Notes under the pieces: generated by a model
Database searches by the model: none
What the model saw: the letters and a program-made list of their open reading frames with translations, nothing else
Told to the model about the DNA's origin: nothing
Shown: positions 1 through 8,367 of the stretch, piece after piece
How the letters are laid out: each line of letters opens with the position of its first letter
How positions within the stretch are numbered: position 1 is the first letter of the stretch
NCBI RefSeq assembly: GCF_011299615.1
Contig: NZ_CP049861.1
Location: forward strand, 1,054,001 to 1,118,000
Source of the DNA: Erysipelothrix sp. HDW6C
GTDB lineage: Bacteria; Bacillota_I; Bacilli_A; Erysipelotrichales; Erysipelotrichaceae
Length of the DNA stretch: 64,000 nt
Direction of reading: 5' to 3'
Program-made: the position numbers and the translations under genes

Positions 1-210
1 TTCTTTGTCGATGATCTTTGTGTCAATGAAGCACTGCGTGGTCAGCGAATTGGTCATCAACTCATGGAACATCTAGAACAAACGGTACACGCCAAAGAAA
101 TTCGTTTGAATGTGTGGTTGCGCAATACCGCAGCTGTACGATTTTACGAAAGGGAAGGGTATACACCCTTGAAACAGGTACTCGTAAAAAAAGTAGGCAA
201 CACGCATTAG
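1..210 (+). CDS. GNAT-family N-acetyltransferase, C-terminal part
   Basis: This is an open frame that runs in from the left edge and ends at TAG. The 69 visible residues hold the GNAT motif A (R-G-Q-R-I-G-H-Q-L, the acetyl-CoA pyrophosphate loop). They also hold the late motif N-T-A-A-V-R-F-Y-E-R-E-G-Y typical of the family's last helix. The enzyme would transfer an acetyl group from acetyl-CoA to an amine; the substrate cannot be told. The N-terminal half lies outside the window. The stop codon is inside a hairpin shared with the convergent glucosidase gene. Confidence 0.85.
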   Translation, partial: FFVDDLCVNEALRGQRIGHQLMEHLEQTVHAKEIRLNVWLRNTAAVRFYEREGYTPLKQVLVKKVGNTH

Positions 211-232
211 AATGCGCGTCGTCTACTTTTTT
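186..232. terminator. Bidirectional terminator containing both stop codons
   Basis: An imperfect inverted repeat (AGTAGGCAACACGCATT against AATGCGCGTCGTCTACT) is flanked by an A-run on the left and a T-run on the right, so it can work on both strands. The stop codons of the two convergent genes lie in its loop. Confidence 0.8.
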
Positions 233-2120
233 CTTTTATCTTAAAGATGTTGATTTCATATGGTTGCATAAGTGTCAGATGGTGGGTGTAATTTGAAAGG
301 ATTGGCTGATAGTTTCCTGTTCTTTGGTGACGCTTGATGGCAAGATTTGAAAGGTTGGCCTGAATGAAAAAGGTCTCATTTCCAAGTTTGCGATAATATC
401 CAAGATAGTGTTTCTCCTTAGGGTAAACAAAGGATGTTTCACCATAAATCATGGCATCGTTATCTTTTCGGAGTGCAATTAGCTGACGGTAGAAGCTAAG
501 GATTGAGTGGGGATCGATGGATTGATCTTCGACATTGTATCGAACGCAATCATCATCGGAAAGAATCCACGGTGTATTCTGGGAGAATCCGCCGGTTGCA
601 TTCCATTGGACGGGAGTCCGCGCATGATCGCGAGAACCAGCTAAAACAAGGTGGAATGCATCATGGTGACTCATGCCTTGATCAATGAGTTCGTGGTACT
701 TATTGATCGATTCGACATCACGAAGATCATCAAGTGATCGAAACTGTTGGTTTACCATACCAATTTCCTGCCCTTGAAAGATGAATGGAGTCCCCTTAAG
801 TGTCAATTGAATTCCTGCCAGTAGTTTACCCAGGACATCACGAAATAGCGGATTCGGATCGATTTTGGAAATCATGCGCGGGTTGTCGTGATTCTCATAA
901 AAGAGTGACATCCAGTAGTGGTTGCCGTAATTATTTTGGTAATCCATAATGTAAGATTTGTAGTAGTTTAAGTCATAACGATATTCATTAAAGCGAACAT
1001 GTCCGGGTGTTTCGAGATGGTCAAAGTTGAAAACCATATCCAATTCCTCGCGATAGTCACCCGTTAACAGTTTTGCCATTTCCATACCAATTCCGGGGGT
1101 TTCACCCACAGAGAAGGCATTAAAAGGTTTAAAGGCCTCTTGATTGAGTTGATGCAGGTATGTGTGTAATTTCGGTCCATAGAAATATTGCTCAATACCT
1201 GTAAATTCCATCATCTCACCAATCAATGTACTGCCATTTGGAAGCACCTCGCGTTTTGAAATGTAATTTATCACATCAAGGCGGAAGCCATCGACGCCCA
1301 TTTCAAGCCACCATTTTACCATTGTGATGATATCTTGGCGCAAGTTGGAATTATCCCAATTGAGGTCCATTTGTTTTTTTGAAAATAGATGCATTCCCCA
1401 TAAGTCTTGCTCTGGATAGTAATTCCATGCCGATCCACTGAAAAATGAAGTCCAATTGTTCGGTGGGGTTCCATCGGTGTTTGGACGCAGAAAATAGTAA
1501 TCACGATAGGGTGAATGAGTATCTTCTAATGCCGACTGAAACCAAGGGTGTTCATCAGAGGTGTGGTTGACAACCAAATCCATGATGATGCGCATATCGC
1601 GTTTGTGTACTTCTTCGAGAAGTTTTTTGAAATCGTCAAGAGTACCAAAATCAGCCATGATATCGTGATAGTTGCGGATATCATATCCATTGTCGTCATT
1701 TGGAGAATCATAGATAGGAGATAACCAAAGAGCGTCAATGCCAAGAAACTTAAGGTAATCAAGTTTCGCAATAATACCATTAATATCGCCAATACCATCA
1801 CCGTTACTATCCATAAACGAGCGTGGATAAATTTGATAAAAGACGGCTTCTTTCCACCACTTTCTTTCAACTGCAATCACATCATTTCGTGGCTCAAGAT
1901 GCTCAGTATTAAGAAGTTCGAGTGCTTTTATAAAGAAATCGTCATCAACATTCTTACCGCCAATTTTTTTGAGCGTATTCAGTTTCATATTACCAACTAC
2001 GGGGTTTTGAACTAGAGTTCTGGGTAATCCAAGTTGTAGCAGGACCTTATTGATGACATCTTTTCCAATCGGGCTTGCTAAAACATCTTTGACTTTACTG
2101 TCTAATGTAAATGTATTCAT
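207..2120 (-). CDS. Oligo-1,6-glucosidase-type alpha-glucosidase (GH13) with N-terminal extension
   Basis: A cytoplasmic glycoside hydrolase family 13 enzyme predicted to remove glucose from alpha-1,6-linked (isomalto- or dextran-derived) oligosaccharides. The catalytic barrel starts near residue 88 (K-E-A-V-F-Y-Q-I-Y-P-R-S-F). Visible conserved regions are D-L-V-V-N-H-T-S, Q-M-D-L-N-W, G-F-R-L-D-V-I-N (nucleophile Asp), F-S-V-G-E-T-P (acid/base Glu) and Y-E-N-H-D-N-P-R. Val after the nucleophile Asp is the residue associated with alpha-1,6 preference in this subfamily. At 637 residues it is longer than the usual 550-560, because about 85 residues precede the barrel. No signal peptide is seen. 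It is monocistronic, with an AGGTGG ribosome site before the ATG. The stop overlaps the convergent GNAT stop. Confidence 0.92.
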   Translation of the reverse strand: MNTFTLDSKVKDVLASPIGKDVINKVLLQLGLPRTLVQNPVVGNMKLNTLKKIGGKNVDDDFFIKALELLNTEHLEPRNDVIAVERKWWKEAVFYQIYPRSFMDSNGDGIGDINGIIAKLDYLKFLGIDALWLSPIYDSPNDDNGYDIRNYHDIMADFGTLDDFKKLLEEVHKRDMRIIMDLVVNHTSDEHPWFQSALEDTHSPYRDYYFLRPNTDGTPPNNWTSFFSGSAWNYYPEQDLWGMHLFSKKQMDLNWDNSNLRQDIITMVKWWLEMGVDGFRLDVINYISKREVLPNGSTLIGEMMEFTGIEQYFYGPKLHTYLHQLNQEAFKPFNAFSVGETPGIGMEMAKLLTGDYREELDMVFNFDHLETPGHVRFNEYRYDLNYYKSYIMDYQNNYGNHYWMSLFYENHDNPRMISKIDPNPLFRDVLGKLLAGIQLTLKGTPFIFQGQEIGMVNQQFRSLDDLRDVESINKYHELIDQGMSHHDAFHLVLAGSRDHARTPVQWNATGGFSQNTPWILSDDDCVRYNVEDQSIDPHSILSFYRQLIALRKDNDAMIYGETSFVYPKEKHYLGYYRKLGNETFFIQANLSNLAIKRHQRTGNYQPILSNYTHHLTLMQPYEINIFKIKEKSRRRAF

Positions 2121-2140
2121 ATGCCACCTGCCTTCATTAA

Positions 2141-2146
2141 ATTATA
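2141..2146 (-). promoter_or_regulatory. Extended -10 promoter of the glucosidase gene
   Basis: Read on the minus strand, TGGTATAAT lies about 20 bases upstream of the start codon. It is a perfect TATAAT with an upstream TG. I see no good -35 box. Confidence 0.55.
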
Positions 2147-2186
2147 CCATAGAGGTAAAAAGAAAAAGCCATGAGTATGACTTTCC

Positions 2187-2579
2187 TTAGATAAACTTGA
2201 ATGCACGATTCATTTGCCATCGTTTCTCTTCGATCAATTGTGTTTCATCGGTGATGGCTTTCAGAGCGTATGTTGCTGCATGAATTGCGTGATCCTTAAC
2301 GTGGACCGTTGCAGCTGCATGGCCCACGCTACGAGCGACCTTTATGGAAGGTGCATCCGGGGCATCTCGGGCTATGGCGTGTGCTTTAAAAGCGAGCTGG
2401 CGCGCTTCAGGAACAGATAAGTTGCCATCGAGCCAAAGTAAGGCACTGTCAAGTATTTCTTTTAAGTCATCGAGCTGAGTGCCGTGATAGTAACAGAGTA
2501 CATTTTCAGAACAAGAAACGGCCCACCGTAATGCTTCTTGATGGGATAAACTTTGAATTGTTTTTTCGATTTCTTTCAT
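2187..2579 (-). CDS. Imm-5-like putative immunity protein
   Basis: A 130-residue soluble, mainly helical protein. The middle holds the pattern A-R-Q-L-A-F-K-A-H-A-I-A-R followed by A-R-S-V-G-H-A-A-A-T-V-H-V-K-D-H-A. This is the signature I know from proteins annotated as Imm-5-like putative immunity proteins. Its molecular role is unknown. It is preceded by a good AGAGGTG ribosome site. No toxin gene is adjacent, so a role in toxin immunity here rests only on the family name. Confidence 0.65.
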   Translation of the reverse strand: MKEIEKTIQSLSHQEALRWAVSCSENVLCYYHGTQLDDLKEILDSALLWLDGNLSVPEARQLAFKAHAIARDAPDAPSIKVARSVGHAAATVHVKDHAIHAATYALKAITDETQLIEEKRWQMNRAFKFI

Positions 2580-2682
2580 CTTATCACCTCTTAGGAGTAT
2601 TATACAGAAACATTCTTTTAACGTGTGTTAAATATTCTTGAAATGTTCGGTCATATTCTCACACAATGATAGCGCACTCACT

Positions 2683-2688
2683 TATAAT
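2683..2688 (+). promoter_or_regulatory. -10 box of the FAD oxidase gene
   Basis: A perfect TATAAT lies 25 bases before the ATG at 2714. It is downstream of the earlier in-frame ATG at 2666, which rules that codon out as the start on this transcript. Confidence 0.5.
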
Positions 2689-2713
2689 ATCTGTGTACTT
2701 GGAGGTTAGTGAA

Positions 2714-4075
2714 ATGACACTTAACGAAGTAATTAAGGATAAAAGCCGAATTTATACGGGTGACAATGTCCCCCATGATTATTTATACGATGAATATGTA
2801 GGAACCGCTCCATCTGTACATGCGGTTGTCTTACCCATCAATCATGATGAGGTCGTTGCCGCAGTAAAGTATGCCAACGATCATGATTTAAAAATCATCG
2901 CTCGTGGAGCAGGAACTGGGCTGTCTGGTGCTACAGCACCCCAGTTCAATGAACTCATCATTGATTTGTCATTGATGAATCGTATTCATGGACTTGATGA
3001 AAAAACAATGACATTAACAGTTGAGCCAGGTGTCTTGCTACATGAAATTCAAGAATATGTCGAGAGCCGACGTTTCTTCTATCCACCCGATCCAGGGTCT
3101 AAAAATTCATCGATTGGTGGGAATGTTGCGACCAATGCCGGAGGTATGCGTGCTGTAAAATATGGTGTCACGCGTAACTATGTAAAAGAAATGACGGTTG
3201 TTCTTGCGACTGGTGAAACGATGGTCTTGGGGAGTTTGAATGTTAAATCAAGCTCAGGTTATGATTTGAAAGACTTGTTTATTGGGTCAGAAGGAACCTT
3301 GGGAATCACGACACTGATTCGATTGAAAGTTATTCCATTGCCAATGCACAAATTATCATACGTGCTCGCATTTGAAGATTTGCAAGAAGCAACACGAACC
3401 GTTGCTGCCATCTTACAAGAGGGGATTGACCCAACATCACTTGAGTTTTTCGAACGTGAAATGATTGAGATTAGTGTAAAAGAAACAGGAATTGCGTTTC
3501 CAACTGAAAAAGGAAAATCATTCTTACTTATGACAATTGATGGTGATAGTATGGACCATATTTACGCACGTGGTGCACGTTTGGAAACGGTTGCCAATGC
3601 GCACGGCGTGGTTGATTTTCTAACGCTTGAGTCAGCACAACTTGAATCTGATGTTTGGAAACTGCGAGACAGTCTGCTCAGTGCTGTTGTAAATTATACG
3701 GAGCAAGTGACAATGGATGAGACTGTGCCTATCAATCATGTTGCAACGCTTTACGCGTATACAAAAGATCTCGAAGCAGAGTATGGTGTTCAACTGATGA
3801 GTTTTGGCCATGCGGGAGATGGAAATCTTCACACATGTGTCATGCGTGGTAATCTGGACCAAGCAACGTGGGATGAAAAACGCCATCTTATATTGGATAA
3901 ACTCTATGCAAAAATTGCTGAACTTGGCGGACTTCCGTCGGCAGAACATGGTATTGGTTTAATAAAGAAACCATATTTCGAAGCCATGACAGCACCCGTC
4001 AACCTGGAAGCGATGCGTGCTATCAAAAATGCCTTCGATCCACACCATCGTTTAAATCCAAATAAAGTACTTTAA
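2714..4075 (+). CDS. GlcD-type FAD-linked oxidase (2-hydroxyacid dehydrogenase)
   Basis: A 453-residue flavoprotein of the glycolate oxidase GlcD / D-lactate dehydrogenase family. It should oxidise a 2-hydroxyacid such as glycolate or D-lactate to the 2-oxoacid. The FAD-binding PCMH domain shows A-R-G-A-G-T-G-L-S-G-A, then S-S-I-G-G-N-V-A-T-N-A-G-G and G-S-E-G-T-L-G-I. The C-terminal FAD-oxidase domain shows the metal-site pattern H-A-G-D-G-N-L-H and a late A-E-H-G-I-G. The start at 2714 is chosen because GGAGG precedes it by 8 bases and the promoter -10 lies downstream of the alternative ATG at 2666. No GlcE/GlcF partners are adjacent, so the electron acceptor is unknown. Confidence 0.9.
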   Translation: MTLNEVIKDKSRIYTGDNVPHDYLYDEYVGTAPSVHAVVLPINHDEVVAAVKYANDHDLKIIARGAGTGLSGATAPQFNELIIDLSLMNRIHGLDEKTMTLTVEPGVLLHEIQEYVESRRFFYPPDPGSKNSSIGGNVATNAGGMRAVKYGVTRNYVKEMTVVLATGETMVLGSLNVKSSSGYDLKDLFIGSEGTLGITTLIRLKVIPLPMHKLSYVLAFEDLQEATRTVAAILQEGIDPTSLEFFEREMIEISVKETGIAFPTEKGKSFLLMTIDGDSMDHIYARGARLETVANAHGVVDFLTLESAQLESDVWKLRDSLLSAVVNYTEQVTMDETVPINHVATLYAYTKDLEAEYGVQLMSFGHAGDGNLHTCVMRGNLDQATWDEKRHLILDKLYAKIAELGGLPSAEHGIGLIKKPYFEAMTAPVNLEAMRAIKNAFDPHHRLNPNKVL

Positions 4076-4113
4076 AACAAAACCCCGTTGGAAATGAAAC
4101 GGGGTTTTGTTTA
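4076..4113. terminator. Bidirectional terminator
   Basis: AAAACCCCGTT pairs with AACGGGGTTTT around a short loop, with A and T runs on the two sides. It serves the oxidase gene on the plus strand and the peptidase gene on the minus strand. Confidence 0.88.
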
Positions 4114-5133
4114 TTTTAGATATGCGATACCAAGATTTACAGTTGCCTCAATTGCTTCAATGTGTGTACGCTCGAAACTGTGTGATGCGTCAACACCGGG
4201 GCCGATGAGACCAACACGAATATCATGCCCTGCTCGCAATGCTGCAGAACCATCGGATCCGTAAAATGGATAAATATCGATTTTATAGTTAATGTTATTA
4301 TCTTTTGCAAGTTTAACCAAGCGCTTCTTGAGTTCATAGTCATAGGGACCAGAACTATCTTTGGCACAGATTGTTACAGAGAACTCATCCGATGTTTGTC
4401 CGGAACCCGGAGCAGCCATATCCACGGCAATGAATTCAACGGTCTTTTCAGGAATTGCTGCAGATGCGCCATGGCCAACTTCCTCGTAATTTGAAATAAA
4501 GAAGTTTGTTGTATGTGAAGGTTTGACGTTGTTATTGACAAAGTACTCTGCCATTCCGAACAATGAAACAATGCAGGCTTTATCATCAAGATGGCGGGAT
4601 TTGATAAATCCTGAATCTGTTACAACGGTGCGTGGATCGAGGTGGACAAAATCTCCGACATTGATTCCAAGCTTCTGAACATCCTTTGCATTGCTGACGC
4701 GTTGGTCAATACGAACACGGAGGGTTGCTTCATTGCGTTCAGTACTGTTGGTTTTGCCACCATGAACATGCGATGAAGCAACAATCGTAATAATTGTTCC
4801 AGAGTAGAATGTACCATCCATTGTTTCAATAGATACGTGCTCTCCTTCAATGGTTGTCCAAGCATAACCACCAATTTGTGTAAGCTTCAGCATTCCATCA
4901 GCAGTTATTTCTTTAACTTGACAGCCTAAGGTGTCAACGTGAGCGGATAAAGTATATTCTTCAGAAGTATTCTCTCCCTCAAGCGTCGCAATCAATGCAC
5001 CTTTGTTGGTGCGACGTGTTGCAAGTCCAAGCTCCTTAAAGCGTGTTTCGACAAAGTCTACAGCGAGCCCTGAGTGTCCCGTTGGACTCTTAATATTTAA
5101 AAGTGTTTCCAAATCATTGATTAAATGTTTCAT
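4111..5133 (-). CDS. M42-family metallopeptidase (glutamyl/deblocking aminopeptidase type)
   Basis: A cytoplasmic binuclear zinc or cobalt aminopeptidase of 340 residues, normal for the FrvX/PepA M42 family. These enzymes assemble as large tetrahedral complexes and trim peptides. Expected metal and catalytic positions are visible in order: S-A-H-V-D-T-L, S-R-H-L-D-D-K-A, S-N-Y-E-E-V-G-H-G (catalytic Glu pair), A-V-D-M-A and a late S-H-S-F-E-R-T-H. AAGGAG lies before the ATG. The gene stands alone between two terminators. Which peptides it trims cannot be read from the sequence. Confidence 0.92.
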   Translation of the reverse strand: MKHLINDLETLLNIKSPTGHSGLAVDFVETRFKELGLATRRTNKGALIATLEGENTSEEYTLSAHVDTLGCQVKEITADGMLKLTQIGGYAWTTIEGEHVSIETMDGTFYSGTIITIVASSHVHGGKTNSTERNEATLRVRIDQRVSNAKDVQKLGINVGDFVHLDPRTVVTDSGFIKSRHLDDKACIVSLFGMAEYFVNNNVKPSHTTNFFISNYEEVGHGASAAIPEKTVEFIAVDMAAPGSGQTSDEFSVTICAKDSSGPYDYELKKRLVKLAKDNNINYKIDIYPFYGSDGSAALRAGHDIRVGLIGPGVDASHSFERTHIEAIEATVNLGIAYLK

Positions 5134-5186
5134 CGTATTCTCCTTCTCTTGATAATATTATAGTCCGTAATATATAAAATCACAAA

Positions 5187-5213
5187 CACAAAAAAGAAGG
5201 CAATAAGCCTTCT
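5187..5213 (-). terminator. Terminator of the ogt-msrB operon
   Basis: On the minus strand AGAAGGC and GCCTTCT form a short stem followed by a T-run. The msrB stop codon lies in the first arm. Confidence 0.75.
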
Positions 5214-5622
5214 AAACAAACTTCAAATACTCACCGTAACCCGCTGCTTCCATTTCCTCTTTAGGAATAAAGCGAAGGGCCGCAGAATTGATGCAGTAGC
5301 GTAAACCGCCTTCGTCACGAGGGCCATCATTGAATACATGGCCCAAATGGGAGTTAGCATCCACTGAGCGCACCTCAATGCGGTGCATGTTGTGAGAGAC
5401 GTCTTCAATTTCTGTTACATTATTAATTGGTTTTGTGAAAGATGGCCAGCCGCAACCTGCGTCGTATTTATCTTTCGAAGAGAAGAGTGCCTCACCGCTG
5501 ACAATATCAACATAGATTCCTTTATCATAGAAATCATCGTACTCGCCGGTGAAAGGGCGCTCTGTAGCATTGTTTTGTGTAACCTCATACTGAATGTCTG
5601 TTAATGTGTCTTTTAAATCCAT
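5212..5622 (-). CDS. msrB: Peptide-methionine (R)-S-oxide reductase MsrB
   Basis: Repairs oxidised methionine by reducing the R-sulfoxide, using thioredoxin. The 136 residues cover the whole family domain: D-A-G-C-G-W-P-S-F near residue 54, then [10 protein letters not shown] and the catalytic cysteine in [11 protein letters not shown]. The two CxxC zinc pairs found in many MsrB proteins are absent, so this is the zinc-free form. It lies 12 bases behind ogt with its own GGAGG site, so the two form a protein and DNA repair operon. Confidence 0.95.
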   Translation of the reverse strand: MDLKDTLTDIQYEVTQNNATERPFTGEYDDFYDKGIYVDIVSGEALFSSKDKYDAGCGWPSFTKPINNVTEIEDVSHNMHRIEVRSVDANSHLGHVFNDGPRDEGGLRYCINSAALRFIPKEEMEAAGYGEYLKFV

Positions 5623-5634
5623 AGCGTACCTCCA

Positions 5635-6105
5635 CTAATGTGTTATTGATTCGTGATTGAGTAGTGTTGACTTCATTGCGAGACCGCCTCGGAATCCATG
5701 GAGTTTGCCATCTTTTCCAAGCACACGGTGACAAGGCGTTATAATCATAATTGGGTTTTTACCAATTGCACTTGCTACAGCTCTCACTTTTTTCTTGTCG
5801 CCTAATTTTTCCGCAACATCACTGTATGTAACGGCAGTTCCAAATGGGATGCTATTGAGAATGTTCCACACAGACTCTTGGAAGGCAGTTCCTTTTGGTT
5901 GCAAGTCCAAGGTGAATGCCTTGCGTTTTCCATCAAAATACTCAGTTAATTGTTCGCACTCGATTTGAAACGCGTCGGAAGAAACAAGGGCATTGGGGAA
6001 CATAGTATGCATTTCATCAATGTCATTGCCTAAATAGCACAGCGCGTCGCCATCTTTTACCAAATAGAGTATCAGATCACCATGTTTAAACTCTGTATAT
6101 TTCAT
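5635..6105 (-). CDS. ogt: Methylated-DNA--protein-cysteine methyltransferase
   Basis: A suicide repair protein that moves the methyl group from O6-methylguanine (or O4-methylthymine) to its own cysteine. The 156 residues show the Ada-like N-terminal ribonuclease-fold part and the conserved active-site P-C-H-R-V near residue 125, followed by G-F-R-G-G-L-A-M-K. F-Q-E-S-V-W and the Y-S-D-V-A helix are also visible. It is the first gene of a two-gene operon with msrB. An AGAGGTG site precedes the ATG. Confidence 0.93.
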   Translation of the reverse strand: MKYTEFKHGDLILYLVKDGDALCYLGNDIDEMHTMFPNALVSSDAFQIECEQLTEYFDGKRKAFTLDLQPKGTAFQESVWNILNSIPFGTAVTYSDVAEKLGDKKKVRAVASAIGKNPIMIITPCHRVLGKDGKLHGFRGGLAMKSTLLNHESITH

Positions 6106-6253
6106 ATGCTCACCTCTGAGGATATTATAGCATAATCACGAACTGTAAAACCTTTTATTAGACTCTGTAACGGGAGGTCTTTTTTATTGAAACACAGTGT
6201 TTGAGATCAACGCAATGCATACGTTTTCGGTTTATAAATGTAGTTTCACTACT

Positions 6254-6297
6254 TTGTCACACAGTAATATACTATTGTCACACAGAAGGAGTATAAT
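6254..6297 (+). promoter_or_regulatory. Direct-repeat operator and -10 box upstream of dps
   Basis: TTGTCACACAG occurs at 6254-6264 and again at 6275-6285, exactly 21 bases apart (two helical turns). A perfect TATAAT follows at 6292-6297. The second repeat is only 11 bases from the -10, so it is not a normally spaced -35. I read the pair as a regulator site rather than a core promoter element. It does not match the PerR box. Confidence 0.5.
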
Positions 6298-6319
6298 ATA
6301 AGTACAAGGAGGCAATGAT

Positions 6320-6757
6320 ATGAATAATCTATATGAAGCTTTGAATACATTCCTAGCGGACCAAGTAGTTGTAGGAATGAAAATACACAATATCCACTGG
6401 TTTATGAAGGGACAAGGATTCTTCCCAATGCACAAACAAATGGACGAATTTTATGAAGAGGCTGAAGAACGTATTGACACAGTCGCAGAACGTTTATTAG
6501 TTATTGGTGACAAGCCTTTAGGAAGTCTAAAAGCAATTTTGGACCGAACAACAATTGAAGAGTTAGGGGAACATGAAATTACCGCATTTGATGGGGTATC
6601 GAAATTAATCGTTGATTTCGAGTCATTGAATAACCTAGCACTTCATATTATTAAACTTGCTGAAGAGGACAACGATCCAGGTACAGCCGATCACTTCACA
6701 TCGATTTCTCAAGATTTGGGAAAATCATTGTGGATGATGAAATCGTATATCAAATAA
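6320..6757 (+). CDS. dps: Dps-family ferritin-like protein
   Basis: A 145-residue four-helix protein of the Dps/starvation ferritin family. It forms a 12-subunit shell that oxidises Fe(II) with peroxide, stores iron and protects DNA. The intersubunit ferroxidase site is visible: H-N-I-H-W-F near residue 23, followed by M-D-E-F-Y-E-E-A-E-E-R-I-D. There is no long basic N-terminal tail, so direct DNA binding is less likely. It is monocistronic, with AAGGAGG before the ATG and a strong terminator after it. The direct repeats upstream suggest stress or metal control. Confidence 0.93.
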   Translation: MNNLYEALNTFLADQVVVGMKIHNIHWFMKGQGFFPMHKQMDEFYEEAEERIDTVAERLLVIGDKPLGSLKAILDRTTIEELGEHEITAFDGVSKLIVDFESLNNLALHIIKLAEEDNDPGTADHFTSISQDLGKSLWMMKSYIK

Positions 6758-6760
6758 TGT

Positions 6761-6784
6761 AAGACCGGATATCCGGTCTTTTTT
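6761..6784 (+). terminator. Terminator of dps
   Basis: AAGACCGGATATCCGGTCTT is a perfect palindrome followed by a T-run. Confidence 0.88.
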
Positions 6785-6947
6785 GTTGGTACAAATTTGA
6801 AATTTCTTTGTGAAAAATGGTGTCAATTTACCTAAAAAATTATCATTTTCACAAGTTTTAATACATTTTACACGCTAACTTTCCTGATATTTAAGAATCA
6901 AGTAGTATTCCCTCATATTTTGTGATAGAACTCGCAAACATAAATGT

Positions 6948-6976
6948 TGCAAATAACAACCTACGGTGGTAATATT
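6948..6976 (+). promoter_or_regulatory. Promoter of the SipW operon
   Basis: TTGCAA, a 17-base spacer and TAATAT with an upstream TGG lie about 35 bases before the first gene. Confidence 0.5.
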
Positions 6977-7011
6977 GGTCAGTACGAAATTTTTGAGGGA
7001 GAATTTAGAAG

Positions 7012-7551
7012 ATGAAGAATTCAAAAAAAGTTAGTTTAGTCGTGCTAGTATTGCTTGCATTTCTACTAACAGGTTTTACTTGGTCGTACTGGAGTGCAGG
7101 AAATGTCGAGACTGCAACTTATAACTTGGATGCTAACACAATTGTGTTGGGTGCATCAAAGGGACAATCTGTTGCAACATCAGTTGTAACTGCAAAGATT
7201 GACTCAACAACACCACTTGTACCTGCAGGTCGTGCAATCTACTCAAAGGATGGAAGTCAGGAATCCGTCACGATGTCACATAAAGTAAAATGGGACACAA
7301 AAAACTTAGCACAAGGAGTTAAAGGTACCTTGACTGTTAAGATAGTAGAAATCAAAATTGATGACAAGTTAGAAAATGCAAATCTTGTTGTGCCAAATGT
7401 TAGAGAACAAGTACTTGCAATCGATGGTGATGGCAGTGTTGACTTTAACTTTGCATTTACACTTACAGAACCAAGTTCAAAAGCAGTGTATGACGCAATT
7501 GCTGGTAAGAAAATCACTTACAAACTTGAACTAACAGTAAAACCAAACTAG
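7012..7551 (+). CDS. TasA/camelysin-like exported protein, likely SipW substrate
   Basis: A 179-residue secreted protein. It starts with two lysine pairs, a hydrophobic segment (about residues 8-23) and the short motif T-W-S-Y-W-S-A-G, a plausible SipW-type cleavage region like the Y-A-Y-F motif of TasA and camelysin. The rest is predicted beta-rich with no cysteines, which fits a surface or fibre protein, but I see no sequence match strong enough to name it TasA. It is the first gene of an operon with the CBM-repeat protein and sipW. The same S-Y-W signature in the next protein supports shared processing. GAGGGAG lies upstream with an AGAAG directly before the ATG. Confidence 0.6.
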   Translation: MKNSKKVSLVVLVLLAFLLTGFTWSYWSAGNVETATYNLDANTIVLGASKGQSVATSVVTAKIDSTTPLVPAGRAIYSKDGSQESVTMSHKVKWDTKNLAQGVKGTLTVKIVEIKIDDKLENANLVVPNVREQVLAIDGDGSVDFNFAFTLTEPSSKAVYDAIAGKKITYKLELTVKPN

Positions 7552-7560
7552 TAACACACA

Positions 7561-8361
7561 ATGCGGAAGATTATTGTACTCTTCGCATTACTTGTGTTAG
7601 GGCTTCTCTTAACTTCGATTACATACAGTTACTGGGAAGAAACCAAAGCAGGTGATGCAAGTAGCATTGTGAGTGAGAACACAATAAAGATTGGATATTA
7701 CGAGGTAAAGGCGTCGCATCCAATCGGTGCTGAAGATTATAATCCAAGTACGCAATACTTGAGAAACGCTATTGTGTTCCACAATGATGAATATTATGTC
7801 CGTTTTTTAGATAACAGTTGGCAAAAGGTTACTCCAGATGATCCCAATGTTGGACCATGGAATAACCCATTCCACATTTACACGAATCGTTACATCTACG
7901 GTATGCGATATTTTGATAATGACCTTGTCATTATGAACGATGTCATTTACTTTGCTGAAAACGGAGGTGCATCCAATATAACACCTGAGCAATCAGACGG
8001 TTACAATGGATGGAAAAAGAAAGGCACCACTGCTGAGCTTTCGTGGAAAAACAACACAGTCTATAAACAAGGCAGTGTTGTCTATTATAACGACAATATT
8101 TATGTTGCTAATAAAGATATGAGTGCTCAAGGATCGGTAGAACCTGGAACTGGCTATGGATGGAATTTGAAGAATCGCCTGCATGCAGATGCCTATTCAA
8201 TTTACACCAAGCATCCAAATATGCCTATCATCGTAGCAGCTAATGACGAACAAGGAATTGATCGTCTGTATTTACTTAAAGGAGAGACGAATGTGGTCAA
8301 TGGTGTAATTTATGCGCCGGGAACAAACAATCAAGTTTGGTCTGCATACCCATTCAAATAA
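7561..8361 (+). CDS. Exported protein with CBM5/12-like repeats, likely SipW substrate
   Basis: A 266-residue protein with an N-terminal hydrophobic segment (residues 3-20) and T-Y-S-Y-W-E-E-T-K-A-G-D, the same S-Y-W signature as the upstream protein. The body contains related units at about residues 65-101, 113-151, 161-201 and a shorter one at 235-260. Each has a pattern like V-x-Y-N-D-x-I-Y-V-A followed by a G-x-G-W or G-P-W end. This resembles chitin-binding CBM5/12 modules, the third unit most clearly. The ligand is unknown; a cell-wall or environmental glycan is an inference. No Shine-Dalgarno sequence is visible in the 9 bases after the upstream stop, so translation is probably coupled to the first gene. 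Confidence 0.6.
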   Translation: MRKIIVLFALLVLGLLLTSITYSYWEETKAGDASSIVSENTIKIGYYEVKASHPIGAEDYNPSTQYLRNAIVFHNDEYYVRFLDNSWQKVTPDDPNVGPWNNPFHIYTNRYIYGMRYFDNDLVIMNDVIYFAENGGASNITPEQSDGYNGWKKKGTTAELSWKNNTVYKQGSVVYYNDNIYVANKDMSAQGSVEPGTGYGWNLKNRLHADAYSIYTKHPNMPIIVAANDEQGIDRLYLLKGETNVVNGVIYAPGTNNQVWSAYPFK

Positions 8362-8367
8362 GGGATT

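Noticed and set aside
6106-6253. Possible hairpin with T-run upstream of dps
   Set aside because: The stem is short and bulged. It does not clearly follow any gene end on the plus strand.
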